In this document: one piece after another, positions 8,225 through 17,983 of the stretch
How positions within the stretch are numbered: position 1 is the stretch's first letter
Layout: each line of letters begins with the position of its first letter
NCBI GenBank assembly: GCA_005882985.1
Contig: VBEJ01000114.1
Location: 1 to 37,282 of the forward strand
From: Chloroflexota bacterium
GTDB lineage: Bacteria > Chloroflexota > Dehalococcoidia > SM23-28-2 > RBG-16-64-32
Reading direction: 5' to 3'
Length of the DNA stretch: 37,282 nucleotides
The notes under the pieces: generated by a model
Told to the model about the DNA's origin: nothing
What the model saw: only the letters and a program-made list of their open reading frames with translations
Database searches by the model: none
Program-made: the position numbers and the translations under genes

Positions 8225-9508
8225 ATGACTGAGACCAACGTCCGCCCCGCTAAGATCGAGCCCATCGAGAAACACCTCAAGCGCAAGCCACTCACACAAG
8301 GCCCGCTCGACAGCGTCGAGGACGCCATCGAAGAGTACCAACGCGGGCGCTTCGTGATCATCGTCGACGACGAAAGCCGCGAGAACGAGGGCGATCTCTG
8401 TCTCGCCGGCGAGTTCGCCACCCCCGAAAACGTCGCGTTCATGCTCCGCTACACCAGCGGCGTCATCTGCGTGCCCATGACGGGCGCTCGCCTCGACGCC
8501 CTCCACATCCCAATGATGGTGCAGAACAACCAGGCGACCTTCGGCACCGCCTTCACTGTGTCCGTCGATGCCCGCGAAGGCGTTACCACCGGCATCTCTG
8601 CCGCCGACCGCGCGCAGGCCATCCAGGTGCTCGCCAGCCCCGATGCCAAGCCTTACGACCTCGTGATGCCCGGCCACATCTACCCCCTGCGCGCCCGCGA
8701 AGGCGGCGTCCTCGTGCGCGCCGGACAGACCGAGGCCTCCGTCGACCTCTGCCGCCTCGGCGGGCTCAATCCCGTCGCCGCCATCTGCGAGCTGATGAAC
8801 CCGGACGGAACGATGATGCGCCTGCCCCAACTGAAGAAGTTCGCGGCTCGCCATGACCTGAAGATCATCAGCGTCCCCGAGCTCATCCGCCATCGCACCC
8901 AGCGCGAGCGGCTCGTCGAGCGCGTCGCCGCCACCGTCCTGCCGACGAAGTGGGGCGACTTCACGCTCTACGCGTACCGCTCCTCCATCGACCCGGACGA
9001 GCACGCCGCCCTCGTCTGCGGCGACATCTCGACGCCCGAGCCCGTCCTCGTCCGCGTCCACTCCCAGTGCGTCTCCGGCGACGTCTTCGACTCGATGCGC
9101 TGCGACTGCGGCGAGCAGGTAAACCTCGCGCTCCAGCAGATCGCTGCCGAGGGCCGCGGCGTCTTCGTCTACATGCGGCAGGAGGGCCGTGGCATCGGCT
9201 TCTGCAACAAGGTGCGTGCCTACCAGCTCCAGGAGCAGCAGGGCCTCGATACCGTCGAGGCCAACGAAGCGCTCGGCTTCGCCGCCGACCGCCGCGACTA
9301 CGGCATCGGTATGCAGATCCTCGCCGACCTCGACCTGCACAAGATTCGGCTGATCACGAACAACCCCGCCAAGCGCGCTGGCCTCGAGGGCTACGGCCTC
9401 GAAGTCGTCGAGCGCGTCCCCATCATGGCCACGCCCAACCCGCACAACTGGCGCTACCTCGAGACCAAGCGCGACAAGCTCGGCCACTTCATCGACATGC
9501 CCGGCTAG
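8225..9508 (+). CDS. ribBA: Bifunctional 3,4-dihydroxy-2-butanone-4-phosphate synthase / GTP cyclohydrolase II
   Basis: DDESRENEGDL (DHBPS), CVSGDVFDSMRCDCGEQ and YMRQEGRGIG (GCHII); SD AAGGAGG upstream. Confidence 0.96.
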   Translation: MTETNVRPAKIEPIEKHLKRKPLTQGPLDSVEDAIEEYQRGRFVIIVDDESRENEGDLCLAGEFATPENVAFMLRYTSGVICVPMTGARLDALHIPMMVQNNQATFGTAFTVSVDAREGVTTGISAADRAQAIQVLASPDAKPYDLVMPGHIYPLRAREGGVLVRAGQTEASVDLCRLGGLNPVAAICELMNPDGTMMRLPQLKKFAARHDLKIISVPELIRHRTQRERLVERVAATVLPTKWGDFTLYAYRSSIDPDEHAALVCGDISTPEPVLVRVHSQCVSGDVFDSMRCDCGEQVNLALQQIAAEGRGVFVYMRQEGRGIGFCNKVRAYQLQEQQGLDTVEANEALGFAADRRDYGIGMQILADLDLHKIRLITNNPAKRAGLEGYGLEVVERVPIMATPNPHNWRYLETKRDKLGHFIDMPG

Positions 9509-9562
9509 GGCGCGGAGCGCTCTCCCAGCGGTTGTCAGTCGCCAGTTAGCGGTTATCTGCAT

Positions 9563-9580
9563 GTGTGACCTTGGTCACAC
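9563..9580 (+). promoter_or_regulatory. CRP/FNR-type operator GTGTGACC-TT-GGTCACAC
   Basis: Contains TGTGACCTTGGTCACA, an exact TGTGA-N6-TCACA match; 8-bp perfect arms; immediately 5' of a putative TTGCTA-N16-TAGAAT promoter (9581-9608). Confidence 0.55.
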
Positions 9581-9650
9581 TTGCTACAGCCGCAAATGGC
9601 GCTAGAATATGGGCCGCCCAGCCGGTCTATTTCGCGGAGGTGTCCGCACA

Positions 9651-11105
9651 ATGACAACTGTTACCGGCGAGCCCACTCCAGCCGTTTCCGCCGTCTCACC
9701 AGAGCTCGAAGCGTTCATTGAGGGCGAACGGCGTAGGGCGGACGTTACCGGCACAGCGGTGGCGGCTTTTGACCGTGATGGCAAGCGCTTCGCCGAGGGG
9801 TTTGGTTTCGCCGACCTCGAACGAGGTGAGCGGGCCACTCCGGAGACCCTGTTTCGTGCAGCGTCAATATCAAAGCTTTTCACAACGACCCTCGTGCTAC
9901 AGGAGGTGGAGAGCGGGCGTATCGCGCTGGACGCGCCGATGAACCAATACCTGGATCCCCGGGTGCGCATCCGAAACAAGCACGGCGGGACCGCCGACGA
10001 CGTGAACATTCGCCACTTACTCACCCATACATCAGGGCTGCCTGTCTCGTGGCGCGGCCTCGATTACGGGCCGCTGTGGTGGAAACTCATCGCGAACAAC
10101 GGCCTGCCGCCGGCCTCGCTCGAGGACGTTGTTAGCGGAATGCGGACGATTCGCGCCCCCGGCAAACGCATCGTCTACTCCAACGGCGGGTTCTCGCTCC
10201 TCGGCTACCTCACCGAGCGGATCAACAGCACCCGCTTCCGCGATCTGGTGCGCGAGCGAGTGCTCAAGCCGCTTGGCATGGTGACCTCCGACTTCCCGCT
10301 CGATCCCTGCGGTCCCGGCATCGCCACGCCCTACGGGCCAACGCTGGGCTTAGGCGCGGGCCGCCACCCGGTTCGCCGCATCTAGAACCGCACCGGACCC
10401 GCCGGCGCGCTGCTTACGAGCGCGCTGGAGCTTGCGCGCTTCGGCCGCATGGTCCTGCGGGGCGGCGAACTGGATGGAGCGAACATGCTCGCTGGAAAGA
10501 CGTTCGACGAGGCCACGCACATTCAGGCGCTGAACCACCCGGCGCTCGACGACGGTTGGGGGCTGGGGTTTTCTGTGTCCACTTACCGCGGCCGGCGCAT
10601 GGCTTGGCACACCGGTGGCCTCGCGGGTGTCGCGACCCGGATCGATGTTCTCCCGGACGATGGGATTGGCGCCGTCGTGCTCACGAACGGCGGCGACGCC
10701 TGGTTCGTGGCGCGCGTCGCCGAGCGGTTGCGCGAGGTCCTACTGGGGCTCGATCCTGAAATCGTGCCCGGGTCGCCGGCGGGCATACCGGCGGGGAGCG
10801 AGCCAGGGTGGCTGCCCTTCAGTGCTCGGGTAGCGGGAAGGTACCGGCTGCTGGATGTCGTACCGCCGGGCGTCGTCAAGCGAATAATGCCGCTGTTCGC
10901 CCGCCCGCGCGTCTCGCACATAAATCACGGGCTGCTTGTCGTGGAAGGTATTGGCCGCGAGCCCGCGTTCCTGTACCCGGACGGAGAGGTCGGCAACTAT
11001 CCGGTCGCGTCGCCAATCAACAATGGCGTGAGGGCGGTCATCGAGGAGAAGGCGAACGGGACGCATGTCTGGGCGTCGATATTGCACTTATACCGACCGA
11101 AGTAA
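9651..11105 (+). pseudogene. Serine beta-lactamase / class C-like hydrolase, interrupted by in-frame TAG at 10383-10385
   Basis: ASISKLFTTTLVLQEVESG (SxxK), IVYSNGGFSLLGYL (YxN), downstream ELARFGRMVLRGGELDG...MAWHTGGLAG (HTG) in the same frame after the stop. Confidence 0.85.
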
Positions 11106-11240
11106 GCCGGACAGCGTACCGTCGAACGGATACTAGGCGAAGAACCGGACAGGCGGCACCTGAAGGTACCCTGCTACGTCCGAGGTAGTCGACATCCGGA
11201 ACTCTTCTCGCGGTCACCCGCGTGAGTGGAGGCGCGGACG

Positions 11241-11280
11241 CGGTGGCGATGTCTACTTGACGGTGGCGATCCCTACTTGA
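11241..11280. repeat. 20-bp tandem duplication covering the acyl-CoA dehydrogenase stop codon region
   Basis: CGGTGGCGATGTCTACTTGA / CGGTGGCGATCCCTACTTGA, 18/20 identical. Confidence 0.8.
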
Positions 11281-12523
11281 TGTGAATGCCCGAGATGGCC
11301 CGCGAGATCACCAGCCGCTGGATCTCGGAAGTCCCCTCGAAGATCGTGTAGATCTTCGAGTCCCGGTGCCAGCGCTCGACGGGGTTCTCGCGGACGTAGC
11401 CGTAGCCGCCCATGATCTGGATCGCCTGCTCGGTCACCCAGACGGCGGATTCGCCGGCGAATAGCTTCGACATCGAGCCCTCGCCGTTCTCGAACGGCTT
11501 GCCGTTCTTGCCCATCCAGGCGGCGCGCCAGACGAGCAGCCGGCTCGCGTCCAGCCGCGTCTTCATGTCGGCCAGCTTGAAGGCGATCGCCTGGTTCTCG
11601 ATGATCGCGCGGCCGAACTGCTTGCGCTCCTTGGCGTAGTCGAGCGCGAACTCGTAGGCGGCGCGGGCGATGCCGACGGCCTGCGCGCCGACGGCGGGCC
11701 GGGTCGCCTCGAACGTCGCCATCGCGGCCTGCACCTTCGAGGACTTGCCCTCGCGGGCGCGGGCCAGACGCGCGTCCAGCTTCTCCTTGCCGCCGAGCAG
11801 GCAGCGTCCGGGCACGCGCACGTTGTCGAGGACGACTTCGGCCGTATGGCTGGCGCGGATGCCGTGCTTCTTGAACTTCTGGCCTTGGCTGAGGCCCGGG
11901 GTGCCCGGCGGGACGACGAAGGCGGCGTGGCCGCGGGAGTTCAGCTCGGGATCGACGGAGAGCACGAGCACATGCACGTCGGCGATGCCTCCATTGGTGA
12001 TCCAGGTCTTGGTGCCGTTGAGGACCCACTCGTCCTTGGCCTCGTCGTAGACCGCCCGCGACTTGAGCGAGCTGACGTCTGAGCCGGCGTCCGGCTCGCT
12101 CACGCCGAAGGCGCCCATCTGGACCTTGTCGGGCGTCCCGAAGCACTGCGGCACCCACTCGACAATCTGTTCGGGCGTGCCGTTGGCAACGATGCCGGCG
12201 ACGCAGAGGGTCGAGCCGAAGATACTGAGGCCGATGCCGGCGTCGCCCCAGAAGAGCTCTTCATTGGCGATGGGCATTGTCAGGCCGGTCGGGTCGGCGA
12301 ACGCGTTCTGGAGGAACTCGAAGGAGTACAACCCGATCTTGGCCGCCTCCTGGATGATCGGCCAGGGCGTCTCTTCGCGCTCGTCCCACTCGTGGGCCGC
12401 CGGGCGGACGACATCCTTGGCGAAGCCGTGAATCCACTTCTGGATCTGCCGCTGCTCGTCGTTCAGCTCCATCGAGAACTGAGGCGTCTGAGTAGCCGGC
12501 CGTTCGTTAGTCTCTACAACCAT
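11273..12523 (-). CDS. Acyl-CoA dehydrogenase
   Basis: MGAFGVSEPDAGSDVSSLKSRAV...NGTKTWITNGG...QIMGGYGYVRENPVERWHRDSKIYTIFEGTSEIQRLVISR. Confidence 0.95.
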   Translation of the reverse strand: MVVETNERPATQTPQFSMELNDEQRQIQKWIHGFAKDVVRPAAHEWDEREETPWPIIQEAAKIGLYSFEFLQNAFADPTGLTMPIANEELFWGDAGIGLSIFGSTLCVAGIVANGTPEQIVEWVPQCFGTPDKVQMGAFGVSEPDAGSDVSSLKSRAVYDEAKDEWVLNGTKTWITNGGIADVHVLVLSVDPELNSRGHAAFVVPPGTPGLSQGQKFKKHGIRASHTAEVVLDNVRVPGRCLLGGKEKLDARLARAREGKSSKVQAAMATFEATRPAVGAQAVGIARAAYEFALDYAKERKQFGRAIIENQAIAFKLADMKTRLDASRLLVWRAAWMGKNGKPFENGEGSMSKLFAGESAVWVTEQAIQIMGGYGYVRENPVERWHRDSKIYTIFEGTSEIQRLVISRAISGIHIK

Positions 12524-12684
12524 TGCTTTTCCTTCGACGGTGCGTAGTACCCGACGCCCCGCCCACTCCTTTCGTTGCCTTCGGGCCGTGTCACTGGATC
12601 AAGGTTAAGCGGGCGCTAAGAAGGGGACAAGATACGAAAAGATACCGCAATGGCGATTAACGATTTGCAGTTCAGCAGTCGGCA

Positions 12685-14445
12685 CTACGGCTGCGGGCTC
12701 GGCGTAGGCGTCGGTAGCGACGTCGGCTCCGGTGTCGGGGTTGGCGTGGCTGCGACAGTCGGCGTGGGTGTCGACTCCGCCGTCGATGCGGGGGTGGGCG
12801 TTTGCGGAGTCGGGGTTGTCGTAGCTAGGGGCTTCGGTGATGGCTCTGGCGTTGGCGTCGCCGACTCGGTCGGGGAAGGCGTGGGCGTCTGCTCAGGCTG
12901 CCTGGCGGGCTCCTCTCCGAGCGGCGTTGGCGGCAGCGGCCTGGCGGCGGAAGTCGTGAGCGCCAAAGTGACGGCGACGCCCTCCGGCGGGGCTTCCTTA
13001 CCAGTAAGGCGGACCGACCAGACGCCGGCCTCTGGCGAGAGGAGGGAGTACGACTGGTAGGTGTTCCCCGATGCGCTCTTCAAGTCGGCGCGCTCGGTGG
13101 CCGGGGCAATCGTCCGGCCGGATGGCGCGACGAGTTTCACGTCCACGCGCGCTTTGCTTGAGACGGGGGACGGAACATCGGGCCGCAGCCACGTGGCGGA
13201 GAAGGACGCTTCCGCCTGGCCGGCCGGCACCTCGAACGTGACGCGCGTCGTCTTGTCGACAAAGGCTGCGTCCGTGCGGCAGGCGCCGGCTTCGCGTTCG
13301 ACGATCAGCATGCGCAGCCTGTGCATCTCGCAGGCTAGGTCCTTCGGCTCATTGAGATTGATGAACTGCCCGCCGGTATCGCGCGATATCTGTTTGAGGT
13401 TCTCTTCGCCGCCGGGCCCGACCGCGACGGTGTGCACCGGCAGATGGTGCTCCTTGAAGCAGGCCTGCGGAGTACCCAACCGGCGGAAGTCTTGTACTCC
13501 ATCCGAGATGAGTACGCCCGCTTTTGCCTCCGCCTTCCCGAGCCGCACGAGCTCCCGGCAGCCGGCGCGAACGCCGACTCGCTGGTCTGCGAGACCGTCG
13601 GCGCCGACAGTGTCTATGCGCTGCAGCAAGTCGGCGTCCATCCCGTCTTTGCTCTTCACCGCTCGAAGGTGGGTTTCACCGTGCACCAGCGAATTGTAGG
13701 TGACGATGCCGACGCGATCATCGGGCGCAGCGGCGGCGAGATAGGCCCGCGCGGCCGCCAAGCGCGCGCGCTGCGGGTCGCCGTTGGCGTCGCCGGTGGC
13801 GTCGAGCATGAGGACGACATCGGCGTTCTGCGGCGAATGAGCGGGCGCGTTCGATGCGAGGCCGCCGCCTACGCAGACGCTCTCGCCGCCCCGGACCAGG
13901 CAGCCGTCTGGCTGCACGACCCAGCCCTCGAGATTGATCCCTGCGATGCCCTGCTTGGCGCCTTGAAGGACCGTGTAGAAATGAAGATGGGGCGCAGTGG
14001 CCCAGCAGTTGCCGACCGGGCCGTCTGGGCAGCAAGACACTTTCCCCAGGCGCTCGCCGGCCACGACCTCGCCGGAGGTCACGAGCTTTTCCTGCATATG
14101 CATGTATCCGGTCCGGAAGCCACCGCCGTGGTCGACTTCGAGTGCGTTGGGAAGGTCGATCACGCGCCCAGCCGCGGCGGCAACAACCCAGTACCGGGAG
14201 CTGAAGCCGGAGTCGCAGGCAGCGCCGCCGGCGTCCGGCGGCTGGAAGTCGAGCGCCGAGCCGGAGCCGTCGCTGGAAGTGCCATGCGGCCCGAACGTCA
14301 CGCGCCAGGCCGTGCCGGCCTCCCACGGCAGCCAGAGGCCGATCGGCTGCTGGGAAGCGTGCGCGCTCTCGCCGTTCTGAAGCGCGATTAGCCCTGCTGT
14401 TATCGCGAGCAGGGCGCACGGGAGGAGGCGAGCGGAGCGCGGCAT
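12685..14445 (-). CDS. Secreted M23-like (LytM) peptidase domain fused to a von Willebrand A-like domain with Thr/Pro-rich C-terminal tail
   Basis: Signal peptide; GSALDFQPPD...GYMHMQEKLVTSGEVVAGERLGKVSC...APHLHFY; DVVLMLDATGDANGD...DRVGIVTYNS; tail of TPTP repeats. Confidence 0.8.
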   Translation of the reverse strand: MPRSARLLPCALLAITAGLIALQNGESAHASQQPIGLWLPWEAGTAWRVTFGPHGTSSDGSGSALDFQPPDAGGAACDSGFSSRYWVVAAAAGRVIDLPNALEVDHGGGFRTGYMHMQEKLVTSGEVVAGERLGKVSCCPDGPVGNCWATAPHLHFYTVLQGAKQGIAGINLEGWVVQPDGCLVRGGESVCVGGGLASNAPAHSPQNADVVLMLDATGDANGDPQRARLAAARAYLAAAAPDDRVGIVTYNSLVHGETHLRAVKSKDGMDADLLQRIDTVGADGLADQRVGVRAGCRELVRLGKAEAKAGVLISDGVQDFRRLGTPQACFKEHHLPVHTVAVGPGGEENLKQISRDTGGQFINLNEPKDLACEMHRLRMLIVEREAGACRTDAAFVDKTTRVTFEVPAGQAEASFSATWLRPDVPSPVSSKARVDVKLVAPSGRTIAPATERADLKSASGNTYQSYSLLSPEAGVWSVRLTGKEAPPEGVAVTLALTTSAARPLPPTPLGEEPARQPEQTPTPSPTESATPTPEPSPKPLATTTPTPQTPTPASTAESTPTPTVAATPTPTPEPTSLPTPTPSPQP

Positions 14446-14484
14446 CTCGGGGGCGGCGAGTCAGGTTCGGGTATGTCACGAAAG

Positions 14485-14512
14485 ATTAGTAAACCGCTCT
14501 GATGGTTGTCAA
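14485..14512 (-). promoter_or_regulatory. Putative sigma70-type promoter for the M23-vWA gene (TTGACA-N16-ACTAAT)
   Basis: TGTCAA (14507-14512) and ATTAGT (14485-14490) read on the minus strand, divergent from ribH. Confidence 0.45.
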
Positions 14513-14560
14513 GCTTTTGCTTATCCGGTCTGTCTGCGCCGCCACTATAATGAGCGGGCA

Positions 14561-15022
14561 ATGGCTGGCGAACCCAACCTCGACGGCTCCGGCCTATCCA
14601 TCGCCGTGGCCGTCGCGCGCTTCAATGAAGCGATCACTTCTCGCCTGCTCAACGGGGCGCTCGATGCGGTGAGACGGCACGGAGTCAGCGAGCACGATGT
14701 CTATTGGGTGCCCGGCTCGTTCGAGCTACCGGTCGCCGCCAAGCACCTGGCCGAAGGAGGCCGCTTCGACGCAGTCGTATGCCTGGGCGCCGTCATACGC
14801 CACGAGACCGACCACTACTTGCACATCGCGACGCAGGCCGCCGCCGGCATCCAGCGAGTCACGCTCGACAGCGGCGTCCCGTGCACCTTCGGGGTCCTTA
14901 CCTGCGACAACGACGAGCAGGCGCTCGCGCGCTCCGGCGGAAATCGGGGGAACAAAGGGTTCGAGGCGGTTGAGTCGGCGATCGAGATGGCGAAACTAAT
15001 TCGGTCCCTGCGGACCGGTTGA
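14561..15022 (+). CDS. ribH: 6,7-dimethyl-8-ribityllumazine synthase
   Basis: ARFNEAITSRLLNGALDAVRRHGV...WVPGSFELPVAAKHLAE...VCLGAVIRHETDHY...FGVLTCDNDEQALARSG...GNKGFEAVESAIEM. Confidence 0.96.
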   Translation: MAGEPNLDGSGLSIAVAVARFNEAITSRLLNGALDAVRRHGVSEHDVYWVPGSFELPVAAKHLAEGGRFDAVVCLGAVIRHETDHYLHIATQAAAGIQRVTLDSGVPCTFGVLTCDNDEQALARSGGNRGNKGFEAVESAIEMAKLIRSLRTG

Positions 15023-15024
15023 CT

Positions 15025-15747
15025 ATGCCGGACCTCACGATCCTTGATCTAGTCGCCAACAACACCCTGAGCGCCCGTATCGCTGCGGCGCTTTGGGCGG
15101 CGATGGACGCCCGACTGTCTTTCGTTCTAACGGCCGTGCCACGCTTCGCGGGCAAGTCCAACCTTATGAACGCAGTTATCGGCTTGCTCCCTCCGGATGT
15201 TCCGGTGCACCGTCTGGACGGCAGCCGCGAGCAGATGCTCCGGCTGAAAGATGAAGCGAGCGGCGGCTATCTCGTAGTGGCAGAGATCAGCCAGGCACCT
15301 GTGCAGGGCTACATTTGGGCAGAACCAGTCCGTGATCTATTCGAAACGCTGGCCGCCGGCTACTCACTGGCGACCGCCCTCCACGCGCCGGACCTTCCGG
15401 GCGCCTTCGACGTCCTCTGTCGCGAGAACGGTGTGAGTGATGAAGCGGCTTCGCGCTTGAACCTGGTGCTCTACCTTAGCCGCTTCGGAGATGACCCCGA
15501 CTCCTTCTGGCGCCGGCTGGCGGAGGTGAGCGAGGTCGATGGCGTCTCAGACGGCCGGCCGAATGCCCGCCTTCTATTCCGCTGGCGCGAAAGAGATGAC
15601 AGTTTTGAGGACGTCGAGCCGTCCCGCCTGCTTACCATCGGCTCGGCCGCGCTGGACGCCCGTGCCCGTGCAATTGGGGCCTGCGTCCGCTCCGGCCGCA
15701 CCGATGCGGCAACGCTGTCGGAACTGGTCCGGAAGAACAGTCGTTAA
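15025..15747 (+). CDS. P-loop ATPase-like protein, resembling a minimal secretion/pilus-type ATPase core
   Basis: SFVLTAVPRFAGKSNLMNAVIGLLPPDVPVHRLDG (degenerate Walker A), GYLVVAEISQAPVQGYIWAEPVRDLFETLAAGYSLATALHAPDLPGAFDVL; 2 nt after ribH stop. Confidence 0.5.
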   Translation: MPDLTILDLVANNTLSARIAAALWAAMDARLSFVLTAVPRFAGKSNLMNAVIGLLPPDVPVHRLDGSREQMLRLKDEASGGYLVVAEISQAPVQGYIWAEPVRDLFETLAAGYSLATALHAPDLPGAFDVLCRENGVSDEAASRLNLVLYLSRFGDDPDSFWRRLAEVSEVDGVSDGRPNARLLFRWRERDDSFEDVEPSRLLTIGSAALDARARAIGACVRSGRTDAATLSELVRKNSR

Positions 15748-15799
15748 ACAGCAAGACAGGTGCGAGACCCGCCCCTACTGTTGTGGTGTCTCCTGGCCC

Positions 15800-16870
15800 C
15801 TATTTCCGGCAGATGTAATACGCGTTCAAGATGTCGCCCTCGACGTGCTCAACGTCGATCTGGGTGAAGCCCGCCTCAGTTAGAAGCTCACGCGCTTTCT
15901 GCTCGCCCCACACTGTCCCAAGGCCCTCGCCGTTCAGCGCGAGAGAAACCGTCATGCAGTGCATTGTCGATACTCCGTAGAGCATCGGTGCGAGCGGGTG
16001 TTCCATGTTTTCCTCGAGGTTGCTTGACGCCTGGATGTCGACGCAGAGGAACACCCCGTCCGGCTTCAGCGCGCGGGAGATGTTCGCGAGCACCTTGCGC
16101 GGCTGGGCCTGATCGTGAATCGCATCGAAGACGGTGATCAGGTCGTACTTTGCGGTCTCGTTCAGCTCCGCAGCGTCCTTTTCCTCGAAACGGGCATTCG
16201 TCAGGCCCAGCTGCTTCGCCTCGGACTTGCCGGCAGAGATTCCCTCGCGGGAGAAGTCGTAGCCGGTGAAGCGGCTGTTCGGGAATGCTTTGGCCATCAG
16301 GTTTATGGCGTGGCCCTGCCCGCAGCCAACGTCCGCAACATCGATACCCGCCTTCAACCGCTCGATGAGGCCTGGCACGAGGGGCAGGGTAACGTCGATA
16401 AGAGTGGCGTCGAATACCTGGGCGCTCTCTTCGGCCATCATCCTCTGGAATGCGGGGTAGGCGGAATACGGGACGCCGCTGCCCTTCCGGAAGCACTCGA
16501 CGATCTGGTCCTCGACGTTCCCCATGAGCGCTGCGAACTGAAGGAACGCTGCTAGGTTGTTTGGCCCTGCCGCTCGCGTGATAGAGACCGCGTGCTCCGG
16601 CGGCAAACGGTACGTCTTGTTCGACGGGACGTACTCGATGATACGGCCGGTCACCATCGCGCCTAGCCACTCGCGAATGTAGCGCTCATTGAGCCCGGTG
16701 GCGTCCGCAATCTCCTGGCTGGTCGATGGCGGTAGCCCGGCCATCTTGTCGAAGAGCCCGGTGCGGTGCCCGATGCTAGTCATGAACGCGAGTATTCCGC
16801 CGTTGAGTATCCCAACCATCTGTCCGCCGAAAGCCTCAGCCTTCGCCTGATCGATTGTCTCTGTCGTCAT
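15800..16870 (-). CDS. Class I SAM-dependent methyltransferase with N-terminal winged-helix domain (Rv2258c-like)
   Basis: [43 protein letters not shown]...[41 protein letters not shown]. Confidence 0.9.
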   Translation of the reverse strand: MTTETIDQAKAEAFGGQMVGILNGGILAFMTSIGHRTGLFDKMAGLPPSTSQEIADATGLNERYIREWLGAMVTGRIIEYVPSNKTYRLPPEHAVSITRAAGPNNLAAFLQFAALMGNVEDQIVECFRKGSGVPYSAYPAFQRMMAEESAQVFDATLIDVTLPLVPGLIERLKAGIDVADVGCGQGHAINLMAKAFPNSRFTGYDFSREGISAGKSEAKQLGLTNARFEEKDAAELNETAKYDLITVFDAIHDQAQPRKVLANISRALKPDGVFLCVDIQASSNLEENMEHPLAPMLYGVSTMHCMTVSLALNGEGLGTVWGEQKARELLTEAGFTQIDVEHVEGDILNAYYICRK

Positions 16871-16986
16871 TTCGGTGTACCTCCTTGCAGCATCTTGCAG
16901 TCCGGTAGCTTACCACTGCCACCGCCCGGTTGGAATATGCGCCTGGTCACACAGACTGATCATTTGCGCCCGGTCTGCACGCTCGG

Positions 16987-17507
16987 TCATCGTCGCACTC
17001 CTTGCCCTTCGCCCCTTTCGAGTTCGAAGAACACGTAGTCCAGCTCGCGCATTGGCTTACCGAGAGAGGCCATCGCCATCGCCGTCTCCGCCCGGTGATG
17101 CGTCCCGTGGTTCACGACGTGCGCCATCAGCTGCCAGATGACGCGCTCGTGAGGCCGGCCGGCGCTGTCCTTGTACGCGAGGATCTCGTCCAGCCGATCG
17201 TCGATTAGAGACGAGACGAATGCGCGCAAGCGATCATGTGATTCCGCGAACGCCTCGCGGATCGTGCTCAGGCCGCGCGTCTTCTGGAATTCGAGCACCG
17301 GCCTCCGATTCGACCCACCCATCCAACGCTCCAGCCAAATCACCTGCGCTCCCATGATATGAGCGAGGTTGCCCTCGACGCTCTCGAAGCTGGCACCCTG
17401 CTTGCGCGAGAACTCATCCTCGGTAAGCGCCGCCGCGGCATCCAGGACGTGGTTGTTCGCCCACTCGTTGTACTCGTATAGCCCGCGTATAAGCTCAAGC
17501 TTGCTCA
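16987..17507 (-). CDS. DinB family protein
   Basis: LIRGLYEYNEWANNHVLDAAAALTEDEF...NLAHIMGAQVIWLERW...VNHGTHHRAETAMAMASLG; GTG start overlaps upstream stop (GTGA). Confidence 0.9.
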
Positions 17508-17957
17508 CGAAGCCGTCTCCTTGTCGGTGAGCACGCCGATTGCCCAGACATAACCGTCCGGGTCCTCCACGATCACCTCGCGCCATCCGTGGCCCTTGGT
17601 CGTTGCCGCCCTCACGATAGCGCCTCCGGATTCCCGCGCGCGCTTCTCAACCCTGTCCGGGTCGAGCCCCAGGAGACGCAACTCCGCGCCCAGACCACGC
17701 GCCTCGCCGTCGGCCAGGCGCGGGTACCAGGGATGAGCGTCGTACGCGTGGTCCGCGTGGAGCTGCACCTCCGCGCCGCCGATCTTGAGCGCGCCGAAAT
17801 CGACGTCCGCGTAATGTACGAAGGCGTCCAGCACCTCTCGATAAAAACGAAGAGAGGTCTCGATATCGCGTACGAGCAAATTGACGCTGAAAGGAGGCAG
17901 AAGCCGTCCGAAGTCGGCGCCGCTAATCCACGGCTCGCCGGTGCGCTTCTTGGTCAC
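17505..17957 (-). CDS. VOC (glyoxalase/bleomycin resistance) family protein
   Basis: SVNLLVRDIETSLRFYREVLDAFVHYADVDFGALKIGGAEVQLHAD...GWREVIVEDPDGYVWAIG; GTG start. Confidence 0.88.
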   Translation of the reverse strand: MTKKRTGEPWISGADFGRLLPPFSVNLLVRDIETSLRFYREVLDAFVHYADVDFGALKIGGAEVQLHADHAYDAHPWYPRLADGEARGLGAELRLLGLDPDRVEKRARESGGAIVRAATTKGHGWREVIVEDPDGYVWAIGVLTDKETAS

Positions 17958-17983
17958 AGCCGCCTCTCCATATAGCGCGGATA

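Noticed and set aside
8162-9562. 466-aa minus-strand ORF opposite ribBA
   Set aside because: Biased Val/Asp/Ala/Gly composition, no recognisable domain and fully antisense to a clear enzyme; shadow ORF of GC-rich sequence
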